Shown here: positions 5,281-5,578 of the stretch, in pieces
Layout of the letters: the number at the start of each line of letters is the position of its first letter
How positions within the stretch are numbered: position 1 is the first letter of the stretch
Assembly (NCBI GenBank): GCA_002354005.1
Contig: DEKS01000057.1
Location: 15,432 to 21,009, forward strand
From: Bacteroidales bacterium UBA2716
GTDB taxonomy: Bacteria > Bacteroidota > Bacteroidia > Bacteroidales > UBA932
Reading direction: 5' to 3'
Length of the DNA stretch: 5,578 bases
Made by a program: the position numbers and the translations under genes
Notes under the pieces: model-generated
Database searches by the model: none
What the model was told of the DNA's origin: nothing
The model's input: the letters and a program-made list of their open reading frames with translations, nothing else

Positions 5281-5578
5281 GTTGACCCAAAGGGCCCTCA
5301 GTATAAGGAGGAACTACCTATAAATAAACCGACCAACCAGCCCCCCCCGGACAAACTCAATATGGTTAAAGCACAGGGCAGGTCCCGGAGTAGGCTCTGG
5401 CCATGTATGATGTGCTATAGACGATGGGAGGGGAAGGGTGAGCGCCGGAGCGAATTGGCGGAAACGGGGAATGTGCGTGGGCCGGCGGAGGGAGCGGTGC
5501 CCGGATGAGAGACGGAAGGCCGATGACGCCAGTCATGAGGCCTGACGGAGCGAAGACGGGCATGACGGACATTGTTTG
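5281..5578. other. Intergenic stretch with no recognisable gene
   Basis: No protein or RNA gene could be supported here. An AAGGAGG (5305-5311) has no start codon at a useful distance. A plus-strand ORF of 48 codons (5362-5508) and a minus-strand open frame (about 5572-5366) encode Arg/Gly-rich and Pro/Ser-rich peptides without family features. From about 5424 to 5520 the plus strand is markedly purine-rich. Small inverted repeats such as ATGAC/GTCAT (5523-5536) occur near the right edge. The stretch may be the distal non-coding part of the repeat locus or lead into a gene beyond the window. Confidence 0.5.
5341..5348. repeat. Homopolymer run of eight C
   Basis: Eight consecutive C residues sit between the repeat array and the unassigned right end, 14 bases before an ATG at 5362. 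Runs of this length are prone to slippage and in some host-associated bacteria change promoter or reading-frame state. No supported gene is attached to this one, so a function is only conjecture. Confidence 0.5.

Noticed and set aside
5305..5311. Ribosome-binding site AAGGAGG on the plus strand
   Set aside because: No ATG, GTG or TTG follows at a usable distance; the next ATG is about 50 bases away at 5362.
5362..5508. Plus-strand 48-codon ORF
   Set aside because: Arg/Gly-rich translation with no ribosome-binding site and no known family features; more likely chance in a purine-rich stretch.
5366..5572. Minus-strand 68-codon ORF at the right edge
   Set aside because: Pro/Ser-rich translation that simply mirrors the purine skew of the plus strand, with no signal or domain features to support it.

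Overview
The window looks like a chromosomal segment from a member of the Bacteroidota, most likely the Bacteroidales. Three things point there. The first gene of the leftward run has an exact Bacteroidota-type -7 element (TATATTTG, fitting TAnnTTTG) just upstream. Most starts lack a clear Shine-Dalgarno sequence. The proteins (RNase Y of 513 residues, ZapA, a KefB-like antiporter with paired TrkA-C domains, a lipoprotein 5'-nucleotidase) read like Bacteroidales versions. Base composition is moderately GC-rich by eye. No species can be named from sequence alone.

All convincing genes are on the minus strand and are read from right to left. In transcription order they are: a promoter near 4860; a 90-residue coiled-coil protein (4834-4562); zapA, one base later (4560-4273); a structured RNA of about 184 nt (4274-4091), interpreted as 6S RNA, whose closing stem begins inside the zapA stop codon; a strong intrinsic terminator (4082-4048); rny, encoding RNase Y (4020-2479); a CPA2-family cation:proton antiporter whose ATG abuts the rny stop codon (2478-232); and, 13 bases later, the first 72 codons of a secreted or surface lipoprotein of the UshA-like 5'-nucleotidase family (218 to beyond the left edge).

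The genes join cell division (ZapA and a possible coiled-coil partner), global transcription control (6S RNA), mRNA turnover (RNase Y) and envelope transport and scavenging (antiporter, nucleotidase). The terminator splits the run into an upstream division/6S unit and a downstream rny-antiporter-nucleotidase unit, which is either fed by read-through or has a promoter I could not identify.

The right-hand 700 bases (about 4866-5578) hold no gene I can support. The striking element there is a two-block array (5008-5280) of at least twelve copies of a 13-bp core, consensus GGCGCAGGTCAGT, set at a strict 22-bp period. The left block is mostly in one orientation and the right block mostly in the other, with a potential hairpin where orientation flips. 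The 22-bp period shifts the reading frame every unit and the core and linkers carry stop codons, so the array is non-coding. It is the least explained and most interesting part of the window. Beyond it lie a run of eight C residues and a purine-rich stretch with no recognisable gene.
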